Of a stretch of 64,000 bases of DNA, positions 31,631-43,400 are shown piece after piece (positions within the stretch are counted from its first letter, which is position 1; the number at the start of each line of letters is the position of its first letter). Under the pieces are notes generated by a model. That model was not told the origin of the DNA. It searched no databases and saw nothing but the letters and a program-made list of their open reading frames with translations. The stretch comes from Pseudomonadota bacterium (lineage in GTDB: Bacteria > Pseudomonadota > Gammaproteobacteria > Burkholderiales > Chitinibacteraceae), in NCBI GenBank assembly GCA_026399755.1, contig JAPLQI010000004.1, forward strand, positions 29,755 through 93,754. Direction: 5' to 3'. The translations under genes were made by a program, and so were the position numbers.

Positions 31631-33277
31631 ATGCAAAACCTCACACAAACACCAGCGTGGCTTGCTCTAGAAGAGCACTTCAACGAAGTGTCTCCCTTGC
31701 ATCTGCGCGATCTGTTTAACGATGATCCACAGCGCTTTGAAAAGTTTTCGCTTGAATCAGGTGGCTTGTTTTTTGATTATTCAAAAAACCGCATCACCGC
31801 CAAGACCATGACTTTGCTGATGGATTTGGCACGTCAGTCTGGGCTGGAAGATCGCATCAAAGCGATGTTTTCTGGGCAAAAAATCAACAGCACCGAGCAT
31901 CGTGCCGTCTTGCACACTGCGCTGCGCAATCTAGACAAACATCCGCTGATTGTGGATGGCGAAGATGTGCTGCCCAAGGTCAATGCCGTTAAAGAAAAAA
32001 TCGGCGTTTTCTCAGATAAAGTGCGCTCGGGTGAGTGGCTGGGTTACACTGGCAAGGCGATTACAGATATTGTAAATATTGGAATTGGCGGCTCAGATTT
32101 GGGCCCGCTGATGGTGTGCCAAGCGCTGAAAGATTACGGCCATAAACGCTTAAAAATGCATTTTGTTTCAACGGTAGATGGCGACCAAGTGATGTCAGTG
32201 CTCGCTGAACTTAACCCAGAAACAACGCTCTTTATTATTTCTTCTAAAACATTTACCACCCAAGAAACGCTGACCAATGCCCGCACATCGCGTGCTTGGT
32301 TTGTAAAAGCCTCGGGTGATGAAAAACATATTGCCAAGCATTTTGTGGCCGTTTCGACCAATGCCAAAGCCGTTAGCGAATTCGGTATTGATATCAACAA
32401 TATGTTTGAGTTTTGGGATTGGGTTGGTGGCCGCTATAGCCTATGGAGCGCAATTGGTTTACCGATTGCTATTTATTTAGGCAAACATAATTACCAAGAT
32501 TTGCTGCATGGTGCATATACCATGGATCAGCATTTTTGCAGCAAGCCCTTAGAGCAGAATTTGCCGGTGATTATGGGCATGCTTGGGGTTTGGTATGTTA
32601 ATTTCTTTGGCGCATCCACCCAGCTTATTTCTCCTTATAATCAATCGCTTTATCGATTCCCAGCTTATTTGCAACAGTTGGATATGGAATCAAATGGTAA
32701 AACGGTTGATTTGAATGGCAAACGCGTGAATTATCGCACCGGACCTGTTGTATGGGGTGACACCGGTATTAACGGGCAACACGCTTATTACCAGTTATTG
32801 CATCAGGGCAGCCAAATCGTACCGGTCGATTTTATTGCCACAATTGAGCATCCAGATATTCCTGAACCGCATAACACGATTCTGATGGCCAATGTATTTG
32901 CCCAAACAGAAGCGTTTTTACGCGGTAAAAATGAAGCCGAAGTACGGGCAGAATTAGATATTCAAGGCATTATCGGCGAAGAGCAAGATGCTTTAGTTCC
33001 ACATAAAGTATTTGAGGGTAATCGCCCAACTAATACCATCTTAATGCAGCGTTTATCTCCGCGGCGTTTAGGTGCACTGATTGCCTTGTACGAGCACAAA
33101 GTATTCGTACAGGGCACGGTCTGGAATATTAATTCCTATGACCAATGGGGGGTTGAGCTTGGTAAACAATTGGCAAAAGCCATTGAAGCCGATTTAACCA
33201 CTCCCGGTTTAACCACAAACCATGACGCTTCGACCAATGGTCTGGTGAATTATTACAAGCGAAATACCCCCCGTTAA
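31631..33277 (+). CDS. pgi: Glucose-6-phosphate isomerase
   Basis: [61 protein letters not shown]. Confidence 0.97.
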   Translation: MQNLTQTPAWLALEEHFNEVSPLHLRDLFNDDPQRFEKFSLESGGLFFDYSKNRITAKTMTLLMDLARQSGLEDRIKAMFSGQKINSTEHRAVLHTALRNLDKHPLIVDGEDVLPKVNAVKEKIGVFSDKVRSGEWLGYTGKAITDIVNIGIGGSDLGPLMVCQALKDYGHKRLKMHFVSTVDGDQVMSVLAELNPETTLFIISSKTFTTQETLTNARTSRAWFVKASGDEKHIAKHFVAVSTNAKAVSEFGIDINNMFEFWDWVGGRYSLWSAIGLPIAIYLGKHNYQDLLHGAYTMDQHFCSKPLEQNLPVIMGMLGVWYVNFFGASTQLISPYNQSLYRFPAYLQQLDMESNGKTVDLNGKRVNYRTGPVVWGDTGINGQHAYYQLLHQGSQIVPVDFIATIEHPDIPEPHNTILMANVFAQTEAFLRGKNEAEVRAELDIQGIIGEEQDALVPHKVFEGNRPTNTILMQRLSPRRLGALIALYEHKVFVQGTVWNINSYDQWGVELGKQLAKAIEADLTTPGLTTNHDASTNGLVNYYKRNTPR

Positions 33278-33396
33278 ATGGGATGTATTTTTATTTGCCT
33301 ATTACAATGCAGGCCTTTTAAAGCAGGCTGATCCACACAATCAGCCCGCCTTCGCACAGAGCGAAGAATTAACCCACTCACAAGGTAGAGAGACCA

Positions 33397-36054
33397 ATGG
33401 CAGAGCAGCTTCATGACCTCGATCCCCAAGAAACGCAAGAATGGCTAGAGTCACTCGATAGCGTCCTCGAAAAAGAAGGCGCAGAGCGCGCCCATTTCCT
33501 GGTTGAAAAGCTTGTTGATCATGCACGCCAAGATGGCGTCAATATTCCGTATACAGCAACTACCGCTTACATCAATACCATTCCAGCACACCTGCAAGCC
33601 AAGCACCCAGGTAAGCCTAATCTGGAAGAACGTATTCTGGCCTATACCCGCTGGAATGCAGCGGCGATGGTGGTTAAAGCCAATCGCGACGAAGCAGAGC
33701 CGGGCGGCCATATTTCTTCATTCGCCTCCGCAGCCACTTTATACGATATCGGCTGGAACCACTTCTGGCACGCGCCTTCAGAAAACCACGGCGGCGACTT
33801 GGTTTACTTCCAGGGCCACTCTGCGCCAGGCGTTTATGCACGGGCTTTCCTTGAAGGCCGCATTACTGAAGACCAACTGAATAAATTCCGCCGTGAAGTA
33901 GAAGGCGGCGGTTTGTCGTCCTATCCGCACCCTTGGCTGATGCCTGATTTCTGGCAGTTCCCAACGGTATCAATGGGTCTTGGCCCACTGATGGCGATTT
34001 ACCAAGCCCGCTTTATGAAGTACCTAGACGATCGTGGCTTTAAGCAAAAAGGCGATCGTAAAGTTTGGTGCTTCTGCGGCGATGGCGAGATGGACGAGCC
34101 AGAATCCTTGGGCGCGATTTCCCTAGCTGGCCGTGAAAAGCTCGACAATCTGATCTTTGTGATTAACTGCAACTTGCAGCGCCTTGATGGCCCTGTACGC
34201 GGTAACGGCAAAATTATTCAAGAACTGGAAGGCGATTTCCGTGGCTCGGGCTGGAATGTGATTAAAGTTGTCTGGGGCACAGGCTGGGATGCCATCCTTG
34301 CTCAGGACAAAAAAGGCCTGCTGCAAAAACGTATGATGGAAGTAGTCGATGGTGAATACCAGACTTACAAATCCAAAAACGGCGCTTATGTACGCGAACA
34401 CTTCTTTGGTGCTTACCCAGAATTGCTCGACTTGGTTGCGGCCATGTCGGATGACGATATCTGGCGTCTGACTCGCGGCGGTAACGATCTTTATAAAGTG
34501 TACGCAGCTTATAAAGCAGCGTCCGAGCACAAAAATCAACCGACACTGTTGCTGGTTAAAACAGTGAAAGGCTTTGGCGTAGGCGCGGCTGGCGAATCGC
34601 AAAACGTAGCGCACAACACCAAAAAGTTGTCCGATACCGATCTGCTTTACCTGCGTGATCGCTTTAATATCCCGCTGACTGACGAAGAAGCAATTGCTTG
34701 CAAATTCTACCGCCCTGCTGACGATAGCCAAGAGCTGAAGCATATGCACGAGCGCCGTTCGGCACTTGGCGGCTTTGTGCCATCCAGAAAGCCCATCGAC
34801 GAGCCACTGGAAGTACCTGGCTTAGACGCATTGCAAGGCTTATTGGGTAGCAGCGGTGAGCGTGAAATGTCCACCACCATGGCTTTTGTTCGCATCTTGA
34901 ACACCTTGGTTAAAGACAAAAAAATCGGTAACCGCATCGTGCCTATCGTGCCGGATGAATCGCGCACCTTTGGTATGGAAGGCATGTTCCGTCAGCTAGG
35001 TATTTGGTCGCATGTGGGTCAGCTTTACGAGCCACAAGATGCTGATCAGCTGATGTTCTACAAGGAATCCAAGACTGGCCAAGTGTTGCAGGAAGGGATT
35101 AACGAAGCCGGTGCGATGAGCGATTGGATTGCCGCGGCAACGTCCTACGCCAACCACGGCGTCACCATGATTCCGTTCTACATCTACTACTCGATGTTTG
35201 GTTTCCAACGTATTGGCGACTTGGCATGGGCAGCGGGCGATTTACGCGCTCGCGGCTTCTTGGTCGGTGGTACGGCTGGCCGCACTACGCTGAACGGCGA
35301 AGGCTTGCAGCACCAAGATGGTCACGGCCATCTGTTTGCTGAATTTATCCCGAACTGCGTGTCTTACGATCCAACCTTCGCTTACGAGCTGGCGGTGATT
35401 GTGCAAGACGGTATGCGCCGCATGTATCAAAATCAAGAGAACATCTATTACTACTTATCAGTAATGAATGAAAACTACAGCCACCCAGCTATGCCAGAAG
35501 GCTCGGCTGCAGGCATCTTGCGCGGCATGTATATGTTCCAAGAAGGTAGCAAAGATGCGGCACTGAAAGTGCAGCTGATGGGCTCAGGCACGATCTTCCG
35601 CGAAGTAATCGCTGCGGCAGACTTACTGAAAGCCGATTTCGGCGTGGATGCAGATATCTGGTCTTGCCCAAGCTTTAACGAATTGCGCCGTGATGGTATG
35701 GCGGTTGAGCGTCACAATATGCTCAACCCAATGGCAGCGCAGCAAGTGCCTTATGTAACTGAATGCCTGACCGGTCGTACTGGGCCTGTGATTGCGGCAA
35801 CCGATTACAAACGCGCCTTTGCAGATCAAGTTCGTGAATACGTTCCTGCTAAATACGTAGTGCTGGGTTGTGACGGCTATGGCCGCTCCGACTCACGCAA
35901 AGCATTGCGTAGCTTCTTTGAAGTTGACCGCTTCCACGTTGCGGTTGCTGCACTGAAAGCACTGGCTGACGAAGGTAAAATTCCTGCTGCGAAAGTAGCA
36001 GAGGCCATCGAAAAGTACGGCATTGCCAACCGCCCAGCGCCTTGGACCGTGTAA
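33397..36054 (+). CDS. aceE: Pyruvate dehydrogenase E1 component (homodimeric type)
   Basis: 885 aa; CFCGDGEMDEPESLGAISLAGREKLDNLIFVINCNLQRLDGPVRGNGKIIQELE; EGLQHQDGHGHLFA. Confidence 0.97.
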   Translation: MAEQLHDLDPQETQEWLESLDSVLEKEGAERAHFLVEKLVDHARQDGVNIPYTATTAYINTIPAHLQAKHPGKPNLEERILAYTRWNAAAMVVKANRDEAEPGGHISSFASAATLYDIGWNHFWHAPSENHGGDLVYFQGHSAPGVYARAFLEGRITEDQLNKFRREVEGGGLSSYPHPWLMPDFWQFPTVSMGLGPLMAIYQARFMKYLDDRGFKQKGDRKVWCFCGDGEMDEPESLGAISLAGREKLDNLIFVINCNLQRLDGPVRGNGKIIQELEGDFRGSGWNVIKVVWGTGWDAILAQDKKGLLQKRMMEVVDGEYQTYKSKNGAYVREHFFGAYPELLDLVAAMSDDDIWRLTRGGNDLYKVYAAYKAASEHKNQPTLLLVKTVKGFGVGAAGESQNVAHNTKKLSDTDLLYLRDRFNIPLTDEEAIACKFYRPADDSQELKHMHERRSALGGFVPSRKPIDEPLEVPGLDALQGLLGSSGEREMSTTMAFVRILNTLVKDKKIGNRIVPIVPDESRTFGMEGMFRQLGIWSHVGQLYEPQDADQLMFYKESKTGQVLQEGINEAGAMSDWIAAATSYANHGVTMIPFYIYYSMFGFQRIGDLAWAAGDLRARGFLVGGTAGRTTLNGEGLQHQDGHGHLFAEFIPNCVSYDPTFAYELAVIVQDGMRRMYQNQENIYYYLSVMNENYSHPAMPEGSAAGILRGMYMFQEGSKDAALKVQLMGSGTIFREVIAAADLLKADFGVDADIWSCPSFNELRRDGMAVERHNMLNPMAAQQVPYVTECLTGRTGPVIAATDYKRAFADQVREYVPAKYVVLGCDGYGRSDSRKALRSFFEVDRFHVAVAALKALADEGKIPAAKVAEAIEKYGIANRPAPWTV

Positions 36055-36154
36055 AGCAGTGAGACTTTGTCTTAAGCAGCACGCTTAAAAGACAAGGAGA
36101 AGGGATTCGTCCCTTCTCCCCTCTCACTCCATACCCCTCACAGGATTCGTATAT

Positions 36155-37795
36155 ATGAGCACATTGATTGAAGTAAAAATCCCCGACATCGGCGGCCACG
36201 AGGGCGTTGAAGTGATCGAGGTTTTTGTAAAAGTTGGCGATACCATTGAAGTAGAGCAATCACTGATTACACTCGAAACCGACAAGGCAACGATGGAAGT
36301 GCCATCGACCCACGCCGGTGTAGTAAAAGAAATGAAGATTAAAATTGGCGATAAAGCGTCTGAAGGCAGCATTGTTTTACTGCTAGAAGCCGCAGATACC
36401 GCCAGTGCAGCTGCACCTGCTGCGGCTCCCGTTTCAGCTGCGCCTGCTCCTGTAGCTGCTCCAGCTCCGGCAGCGGCAGCGGCAGCGGCTCCCGTAGCCA
36501 GCGTTGCCAGCAGCATCGAAGTGCGCGTACCGGATATCGGTGGCCACGATGCAGTTGATGTGATCGAAGTGTTTGTAAAAGTCGGTGATGTGGTTGAGAA
36601 AGAGCAATCACTGATCACGCTAGAAACCGACAAAGCCTCGATGGAAGTGCCGTCCCCTGAAGCGGGTGTGGTTGAAAGCATCACGCTCAAAGTAGGCGAC
36701 AAAATCAGCGAAGGTGGCTTGATTCTGGTACTGAAAGGCACTGCATCATCGGTAGCCGCAGCCCCCGTGGCTGCAGCTGCTAGCGTTGCGGCTCCAACAC
36801 CAGCTCCTACTCCAGTTGCAGCACCTGCTCCCGTTGCAGCTCCCGCAGCAGTAGCGCGTCCAGTTGACGAAGCCAGCTTCAAAAAATCCCATGCATCGCC
36901 TTCGATTCGCAGCTTTGCACGCGAATTAGGCGTTGATCTGGGCCGCATCACCGGCACTGGGCCTAAGGGCCGTATTCTGCACGGCGATGTACAAGCTTAT
37001 GTGAAATCAGTCATGAGCGGCCAGGCTGCAGCGCCAAATGCGCCCGCAGCAACAGGCTCTGGTCTTGATCTGCTGCCTTGGCCAAAAGTTGATTTTGCCA
37101 AGTTTGGCCCAATCGAAACCAAGCCTTTAAGCCGCATTCAAAAGCTATCTGGCGCTAATCTGCACCGCAACTGGGTGGTGATTCCGCATGTGACGTTTAA
37201 CGACGAATGCGATATCACCGAGCTGGAAGAATTCCGCAAATCCATTGGTAAAGAGTGGGAAAAGAGCGGCATGAAGCTCTCGCCACTGGCCTTTATTATT
37301 AAAGCCGCGGCTGAAGCGCTTAAAGCTTTCCCTACCGTCAACGCCAGCCTCGATGGCGACAATTTGATCTTAAAACAGTATTACAACATCGGCTTTGCTG
37401 CTGACACGCCAAATGGCTTGGTTGTTCCTGTTATCAAAAATGTCGACCAAAAAGGCCTGAAGCAAATCGCCAAAGAATTGACCGACCTTTCCGCCTTAGC
37501 GCGTGAAGGGAAACTCAAGCCAACCGATATGCAAGGCGCAACCTTTACCATTTCTAGCCTTGGCGGCATTGGCGGCACTAGCTTTACGCCTATAGTCAAC
37601 GCACCTGAAGTGGCGATTCTTGGCGTGTGCAAATCCCAAGTTAAGCCGATCTGGAATGGCAAAGAATTTGTGCCACGCCTGATGTGCCCATTGTCGCTAT
37701 CCTTCGATCACCGCGTAATCGACGGCGCAATGGCCGGCCGCTTCACCGTGCAACTCGGCAAGCTCCTAAGCGACATCCGCCGCTTGGTGTTGTAA
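36155..37795 (+). CDS. aceF: Dihydrolipoamide acetyltransferase (PDH E2), two lipoyl domains
   Basis: Two ETDKA(T/S)MEVPS lipoyl motifs, Ala/Pro linkers, PSBD ([28 protein letters not shown]), catalytic [15 protein letters not shown]. Confidence 0.97.
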   Translation: MSTLIEVKIPDIGGHEGVEVIEVFVKVGDTIEVEQSLITLETDKATMEVPSTHAGVVKEMKIKIGDKASEGSIVLLLEAADTASAAAPAAAPVSAAPAPVAAPAPAAAAAAAPVASVASSIEVRVPDIGGHDAVDVIEVFVKVGDVVEKEQSLITLETDKASMEVPSPEAGVVESITLKVGDKISEGGLILVLKGTASSVAAAPVAAAASVAAPTPAPTPVAAPAPVAAPAAVARPVDEASFKKSHASPSIRSFARELGVDLGRITGTGPKGRILHGDVQAYVKSVMSGQAAAPNAPAATGSGLDLLPWPKVDFAKFGPIETKPLSRIQKLSGANLHRNWVVIPHVTFNDECDITELEEFRKSIGKEWEKSGMKLSPLAFIIKAAAEALKAFPTVNASLDGDNLILKQYYNIGFAADTPNGLVVPVIKNVDQKGLKQIAKELTDLSALAREGKLKPTDMQGATFTISSLGGIGGTSFTPIVNAPEVAILGVCKSQVKPIWNGKEFVPRLMCPLSLSFDHRVIDGAMAGRFTVQLGKLLSDIRRLVL

Positions 37796-37807
37796 GCAGA
37801 CAAAGAT

Positions 37808-37913
37808 CTGTAGACACAGAGAAAAAATAAGAACACAGAGCACACAGAGAAAAACAAAGATTAAGGTTTTCTCCGTGTTCTGCTTTTAAGCTCTGTGTGC
37901 TCTGTGTCTACAG
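37808..37913. repeat. CACAGAG-type palindromic repeat (copy 1), aceF-lpd intergenic
   Basis: ctgtagacacagag (37808-37821) / ctctgtgtctacag (37900-37913); also acacagagcacacagag (37833-37849) / ctctgtgtgctctgtgt (37891-37907). Confidence 0.95.
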
Positions 37914-37956
37914 AATTTTTAGACGTTCAGCCCCTTGCACAGATCAAATGGAATAA

Positions 37957-39726
37957 ATGATGAGCAATCTAATCGAAATTAAAGTCCCCGATATCGGCGG
38001 CCATGACAATGTGGATATCATCGAAGTCTTCGTTAAAGTCGGCGACACGGTGGCCGTTGAAGAATCCCTGATTGCGCTAGAAACCGATAAAGCGACGATG
38101 GAAGTGCCTTCCACCCATGCTGGCGTAGTAAAAGAAGTCAAAGTTGCAGTTGGCGGTAAAGTTTCTGAAGGTAGCCTGCTGGTGATTTTAGAAGTGGCAG
38201 CAACTGCCACCGCTACTCCAGCACCAAGCTCAGCAGCTCCTGCCCCAGCACCACAAGCCGCCCCAGTCGCTGGCAGCCACAGCGGCGCTGCCGACTACGA
38301 ATGCGAAATGGTGGTACTCGGTGGTGGCCCCGGTGGCTACTCCGCCGCTTTCCGTGCTGCTGACCTTGGCATGAAAACCATCGTCGTTGAGCGTTTTTCT
38401 AAGCTGGGCGGTGTGTGTTTAAACGTTGGTTGTATTCCTTCTAAAGCCCTGCTGCACAATGCGGCGGTGATTGACGAAGTGAAACACTTGGCGGCCAACG
38501 GGATTAAGTTTGGCGAGCCAGAGATCGATATCGACGCGCTGCGTGGCTTTAAAGAAAAAGTAATTGGTAAGCTGACTACTGGCTTAGCCGGTATGGCCAA
38601 GGCGCGCAAAGTTGAGTTTGTACGTGGTGTAGCGCGCTTTATTGATCCTCACCATATGGAAGTGCAAATCACTTCGGGTGATGGCAAAGAAGTCACTGGC
38701 GAAACAAAAATCATCAAGTTCCAGAAAGCGATTATCGCCGCTGGCTCTTCTGTATTTAAGCTGCCTTTTGTGCCGAACGATCCACGCGTGGTTGATTCAA
38801 CTGGCGCGCTGGAGCTCAAATCAGTGCCAAAACGTATGCTGATTTTGGGCGGCGGGATTATTGGTCTGGAAATGGGCACGGTTTACTCCACATTGGGCGC
38901 ACGCCTTGATGTGGTAGAAATGCTCGACGGCCTGATGCAAGGTGCTGATCGCGACTTGGTTAAAGTATGGGAAAAATGGAATTCCCATCGCTTTGACAAC
39001 ATCATGCTCAAGACCAAAACCGTCGCACTAGAAGCTAAAGAAGACGGCATCTGGGCTACGTTTGAAGGCGAAAATGCCCCGAAAGAGCCGCAATGCTACG
39101 ATCTCGTGCTGCATGCTACTGGCCGTGTACCTAACGGCGGCAAAGTCGGCGCAGAAAACGCGGGGGTGATCGTGACTGATCGTGGCTTTATCCCTGTCGA
39201 CAATCAAATGCGCACCAATGTGCCGCATATTTTTGCGATTGGCGATTTGGTTGGCCAACCTATGCTGGCGCACAAAGCCGTGCATGAAGCGCACGTTGCC
39301 GCTGAAAACGCAGCCGATCACAAAGCCTTCTTTGATGCCCGCGTAATTCCTGGCGTGGCCTATACCGATCCTGAAGTCGCCTGGGTGGGTGTTACCGAAG
39401 ATGAAGCCAAGAAAAACGGCATCAACTACGGTAAAGGCGTATTCCCATGGGCAGCATCTGGCCGCGCCATTGCCAATGGCCGTGACGAAGGCTTTACCAA
39501 ATTGATCTTTGATCAAGACACCAAGCAAATCATCGGCGGCGCGATTGTTGGCCCGCACGCTGGCGATATGATCGGTGAAATCTGCCTAGCAATCGAAATG
39601 GGTTGCGATGCCGTGGATATCGGCAAAACCATCCATCCTCACCCAACCATGGGCGAATCGATTGGTATGGCCGCCGAAGTATTCAAAGGCGTATGTACAG
39701 ATCTACCTCCGCAGAAAAAGAAGTAA
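37957..39726 (+). CDS. lpd: Dihydrolipoyl dehydrogenase with N-terminal lipoyl domain (PDH E3)
   Basis: Lipoyl [57 protein letters not shown]. Confidence 0.96.
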   Translation: MMSNLIEIKVPDIGGHDNVDIIEVFVKVGDTVAVEESLIALETDKATMEVPSTHAGVVKEVKVAVGGKVSEGSLLVILEVAATATATPAPSSAAPAPAPQAAPVAGSHSGAADYECEMVVLGGGPGGYSAAFRAADLGMKTIVVERFSKLGGVCLNVGCIPSKALLHNAAVIDEVKHLAANGIKFGEPEIDIDALRGFKEKVIGKLTTGLAGMAKARKVEFVRGVARFIDPHHMEVQITSGDGKEVTGETKIIKFQKAIIAAGSSVFKLPFVPNDPRVVDSTGALELKSVPKRMLILGGGIIGLEMGTVYSTLGARLDVVEMLDGLMQGADRDLVKVWEKWNSHRFDNIMLKTKTVALEAKEDGIWATFEGENAPKEPQCYDLVLHATGRVPNGGKVGAENAGVIVTDRGFIPVDNQMRTNVPHIFAIGDLVGQPMLAHKAVHEAHVAAENAADHKAFFDARVIPGVAYTDPEVAWVGVTEDEAKKNGINYGKGVFPWAASGRAIANGRDEGFTKLIFDQDTKQIIGGAIVGPHAGDMIGEICLAIEMGCDAVDIGKTIHPHPTMGESIGMAAEVFKGVCTDLPPQKKK

Positions 39727-39736
39727 CACTTCTTCT

Positions 39737-39769
39737 GTAAAAAAACCCAGCTTGCTGGGTTTTTTTACG
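39737..39769 (+). terminator. Rho-independent terminator of PDH operon
   Basis: gtaaaaaaacccag-cttg-ctgggtttttttac. Confidence 0.85.
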
Positions 39770-39886
39770 CCTATGTTTTTTAAGCAAGGCAGATCACTCA
39801 AGCCATGACCATGCAGTGTTGCAGTGCGGGTGAAACCCACCGAACGTTGGCATGAAATTACGAACCCATCGGGTTTCATTCCATAT

Positions 39887-40185
39887 GCGCTAATCAATTA
39901 GCTTTTATTTCAGCAAACAACGAAAAATACAATAACCATGGCTACCTGCATGGGGCTTGAAAATCCCCTTGAAGCACGCCGAAGCGAGGAATAAGCGGTT
40001 CGGGGTTTCGGAAAAGGGGTAGCGGGCTTGCTCCCGAGCAGGCTTTGTCGACTAGCCGATTATCCGCAGTGAGGGGCCTTCGTGCTTTGGGGGTTGCGGC
40101 TTGGCTTCGTTTCTTGGCCGCGCAAGAAAGGAAGGTCCAGCGGGACGCCCGCACCTAAATTAACGTGCCGAAGGCACTAAAAAGA
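39887..40185. repeat. Non-coding element, family 2, copy A
   Basis: Shares ccccttgaa(g/a)cacgccgaagcgagga..aagcg, cagtgaggggccttcgtg, ttggcttcgtttcttggc..gcaagaaaggaag and acgtgccgaaggcactaaaaa blocks with three other loci in this window. Confidence 0.85.
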
Positions 40186-40474
40186 ACTGTTGTTGGGTAT
40201 GGTTAGCCCAGAGAGGATTTCACTCCATACGAATACCATGGCACCTGCAAACGTGCTGCACACCATCCTTACCCACCACAAAACGCCCATCGCATAGGGG
40301 CATTTTCTCATTTCAAGCAACAAACTTACAAAAAATCAAAAAAACTTACAATAAAATAGCCTAAAAACTTAAAAAATAACTACCGTTAAATTACAAGAGC
40401 CTTGAACGTTGTCCAGACTAACCTAAGCTGCATAAGGGAAGAGATGAATATTCCGTTCAGAAGGTAATCTACGA

Positions 40475-43400
40475 ATGCTCGCTACCTTAAATGAAATCGC
40501 CCAACAGCAACTGCTTGATCAGGTTCCGTGTAGCATTTATCTATGTAATGCCAGCGGGCAGTGCCGTTATACCAATACCGCTCTACAAACAATGTTTGGG
40601 CTATCGCAGAGCGATTGCCTCGACTATGGCTGGCTAAAAAAGCTACATCCTGAAGACAGCAAAGCAGTCTATGCACAGTGGCAAAAAGCCCTCGCCACCC
40701 CTCATGAATTTGAGATTTCATTTCGTATTTTGCAAGCCAATCACGAAGTTCGCTTTTTACGCTCTAAAACAAAGCCAATCTGGGATGCTCACGGCCAGAT
40801 CTCTGGCTATATAGGCTGTGTAGAAGACCATTCTTTCAATTTACAAGAGCAAGATGACAGCCGTTTTTATACCATTATCAAAGCATCCCCCGTGCCCAGC
40901 GCCATTTATGATGCTAGGGGTAAGGTTATTTATCTAAACCCTGCGTTTAACCGTACTTTTAGTTATTTTCTGGATGATATTCCTAAACTAGAAGACTGGT
41001 GGAGCCTCGCTTATCCCGACCCTGCTTACCGACAATGGGTAATAGAGCAAAGTTTGCTCCCTCAGACCATAGAAGACGATTACGTATTCCCTAATTTAGA
41101 ATTACGTGTCTGCTGCAAAAATGGCCTTTATAAAACTGTGGCAGTAAGCCGCAGCCTCTTGCCATTTAAGCAAGCCATTTTAATTACCTTGGTTGATCTC
41201 ACCGAGCTACATCAGCAAAAAGCCACCTTACAAGAACGGGCGCAGCGTTATCGGCAGTTATTCGACAATGCTGATCTATCAATCTGGAATCAGGACATGA
41301 CCACCCTGCTCACCCATATCACAGCACTAAGGGAAGCGGGGATTACTGATTTAGCGGCTTACCTCGATGAAACACCCACCGCTTTGCTCAATATGATCAG
41401 CATGTTTCGCGTGATCGATATTAATCCCGCCACCCTTTTACTGTTTGATGGCCGGAGCAAAGCTGAATTTATGCAGGGCTTTACATCCCTTTTTGGACAA
41501 GATGCCCTTGAGGTGATTCGCCAAGAGTTGCTGGCTTTTTGGCGCAAAGATGCTATTTTTCGCAGCGAAATTAATCTTAAAACCTTAAAAGGTAAATCTT
41601 TCCCTGCGCTACTCTCCTACCCAATTCCTACATCGATGGATGAGGCGCGGATTGTTCCTGTAAGTATTCAAGATATTAGTGAGTTAAAAGAGAGTGAAAG
41701 CCGCTGGCAATTTGCCATCGAGGGCTCTGGTGACGGGCTTTGGGATTGGAATATTCAAGAAAACACGGTTTTTTACAGCCGCCGCTGGAAGGAGATGCTG
41801 GGGTTTTCTGACGATGAAATTAGTAATACTTTGCATGAATGGGAAAAACGCGTTTACCCCGATGATTTCCCTCGCGTGATTGCCAATGTACAAGCGCACC
41901 TCAATGGCAACACGCCGCACTTCTGTCATGAATACCGGATTCACAATAAAGATGACAGCTGGAAATGGATCATAGATAGAGGCATGGTCGTTGCGCGTGA
42001 TATGGAAGGCTTGCCACTGCGCGTGATAGGCACGCTACATGATATTACCGAACGCAAAAATAATGAGAATGCACTCTTAGCCAATCGCAGCCAGCTGGCC
42101 GGCATGATCGATTCGGCAATGGATGCCATTATCACTACCGATGACCAATTCAACATTATTCTATTTAACCAAGCGGCTGAGAATATGTTTGGTTATTGCG
42201 CACAAAAATTGCTGTACACCCCTATCGAACAACTACTACCTAAATCTCAAGCCGCCAAACATGGCGAGCTGATGCATCAATTTGCCAAGCAAGGTGAAGG
42301 GCATCGCAAAATGGGGGGAAGTGCCGCACGCCAAGTGATGGGGCTGCACGCCGATGGGCATGAGTTTCCGGTAGAAGTGGCGATTTCTTATTTAGATAAT
42401 TTCGGCAGCCCAATTTACACCGCCATGGTGCGCGATATTACCGATCGTTTGGCTTATGAATCCAGCCTGCTGCAATTGGCCACAACATTAGAGCATCGCG
42501 TTATCGAGCGCACCCAGGAATTAGAAGCGGCCAAGCAACTCGCGGAAAATGCCACCCATGCCAAGAGTGCATTCTTAGCCAATATGAGCCACGAGATTCG
42601 CACCCCGCTCAATAGCGTACTGGGCATGGCACATCTGGCGCAGCTCACCCCTTTAAGCCCCAAGCAACAAGATTATCTGCAAAAAATCACTTTATCTGGC
42701 ACTCATCTGCTTGATCTTCTCAACGATATTCTCGATTTTTCCAAAATAGAAGCCGGCAAGCTCGAAATTCATAAGCATGATTTTAACCTGCCCGAGCTGC
42801 TAGATAATGTTTACGAGCTGATCCAGCAAAAAGCAGAAGAAAAAGGCTTACAACTTATTATTACCATGAGCGAGACTTTGCCCACCTTTTTGCACGGTGA
42901 TGAATTACGCATTAAGCAAGTGCTGCTCAATTTACTCAGCAACGCCATTAAGTTTACCGAAAGCGGCAAGATCACCCTCAGCACTCACTTTAATACACCT
43001 TCTGGCCAGATCTCATTTAACGTACAAGATACCGGCATCGGAATTTCGGCCAGCGCTCAAGCCCAGCTATTTCAATCTTTTCAGCAAGCGGATAACTCCA
43101 TTTCCCGCAAATATGGCGGCACGGGGCTGGGGCTAGCCATCAGCAGCCAATTAGTGCAACTGATGGGGGGCGAATTAACTGTAGAGAGCCAGCTTGGCAC
43201 AGGGAGTAACTTTAAATTTTCACTCACACTACCGCAAGTACTCTCGCCATTACAAACACGCCCAGCGGTCACAGATATTGATACCTCTTTCCTAGCTGGA
43301 AAACGCATCTTACTGGCCGATGATCACCCCTTTAACCAACAAATTGGCGCCGAGTTATTGCAGATTATGGGTGCAGATGTAGTGATTGCTAATCATGGCC

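Noticed and set aside
34123-34749. 208-aa ORF antisense to aceE
   Set aside because: Antisense shadow of a highly conserved enzyme; no start context or family support.
36124-36957. 277-aa minus-strand ORF antisense to aceF
   Set aside because: Ala/Thr/Ser-rich antisense shadow of the lipoyl/Ala-Pro linker region; aceF is unambiguous.
39028-39558. 176-aa ORF antisense to lpd
   Set aside because: Shadow ORF, no motif.
39942-40154. ORF inside element copy A (and matching ORFs 53179..53448, 53202..53408, 57150..57413, 61051..61401, 61184..61441)
   Set aside because: They fall inside the repeated non-coding element, reading frames are not kept consistently between copies, and similar peptides (e.g. 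EGDPTKHEGP) simply reflect shared DNA.
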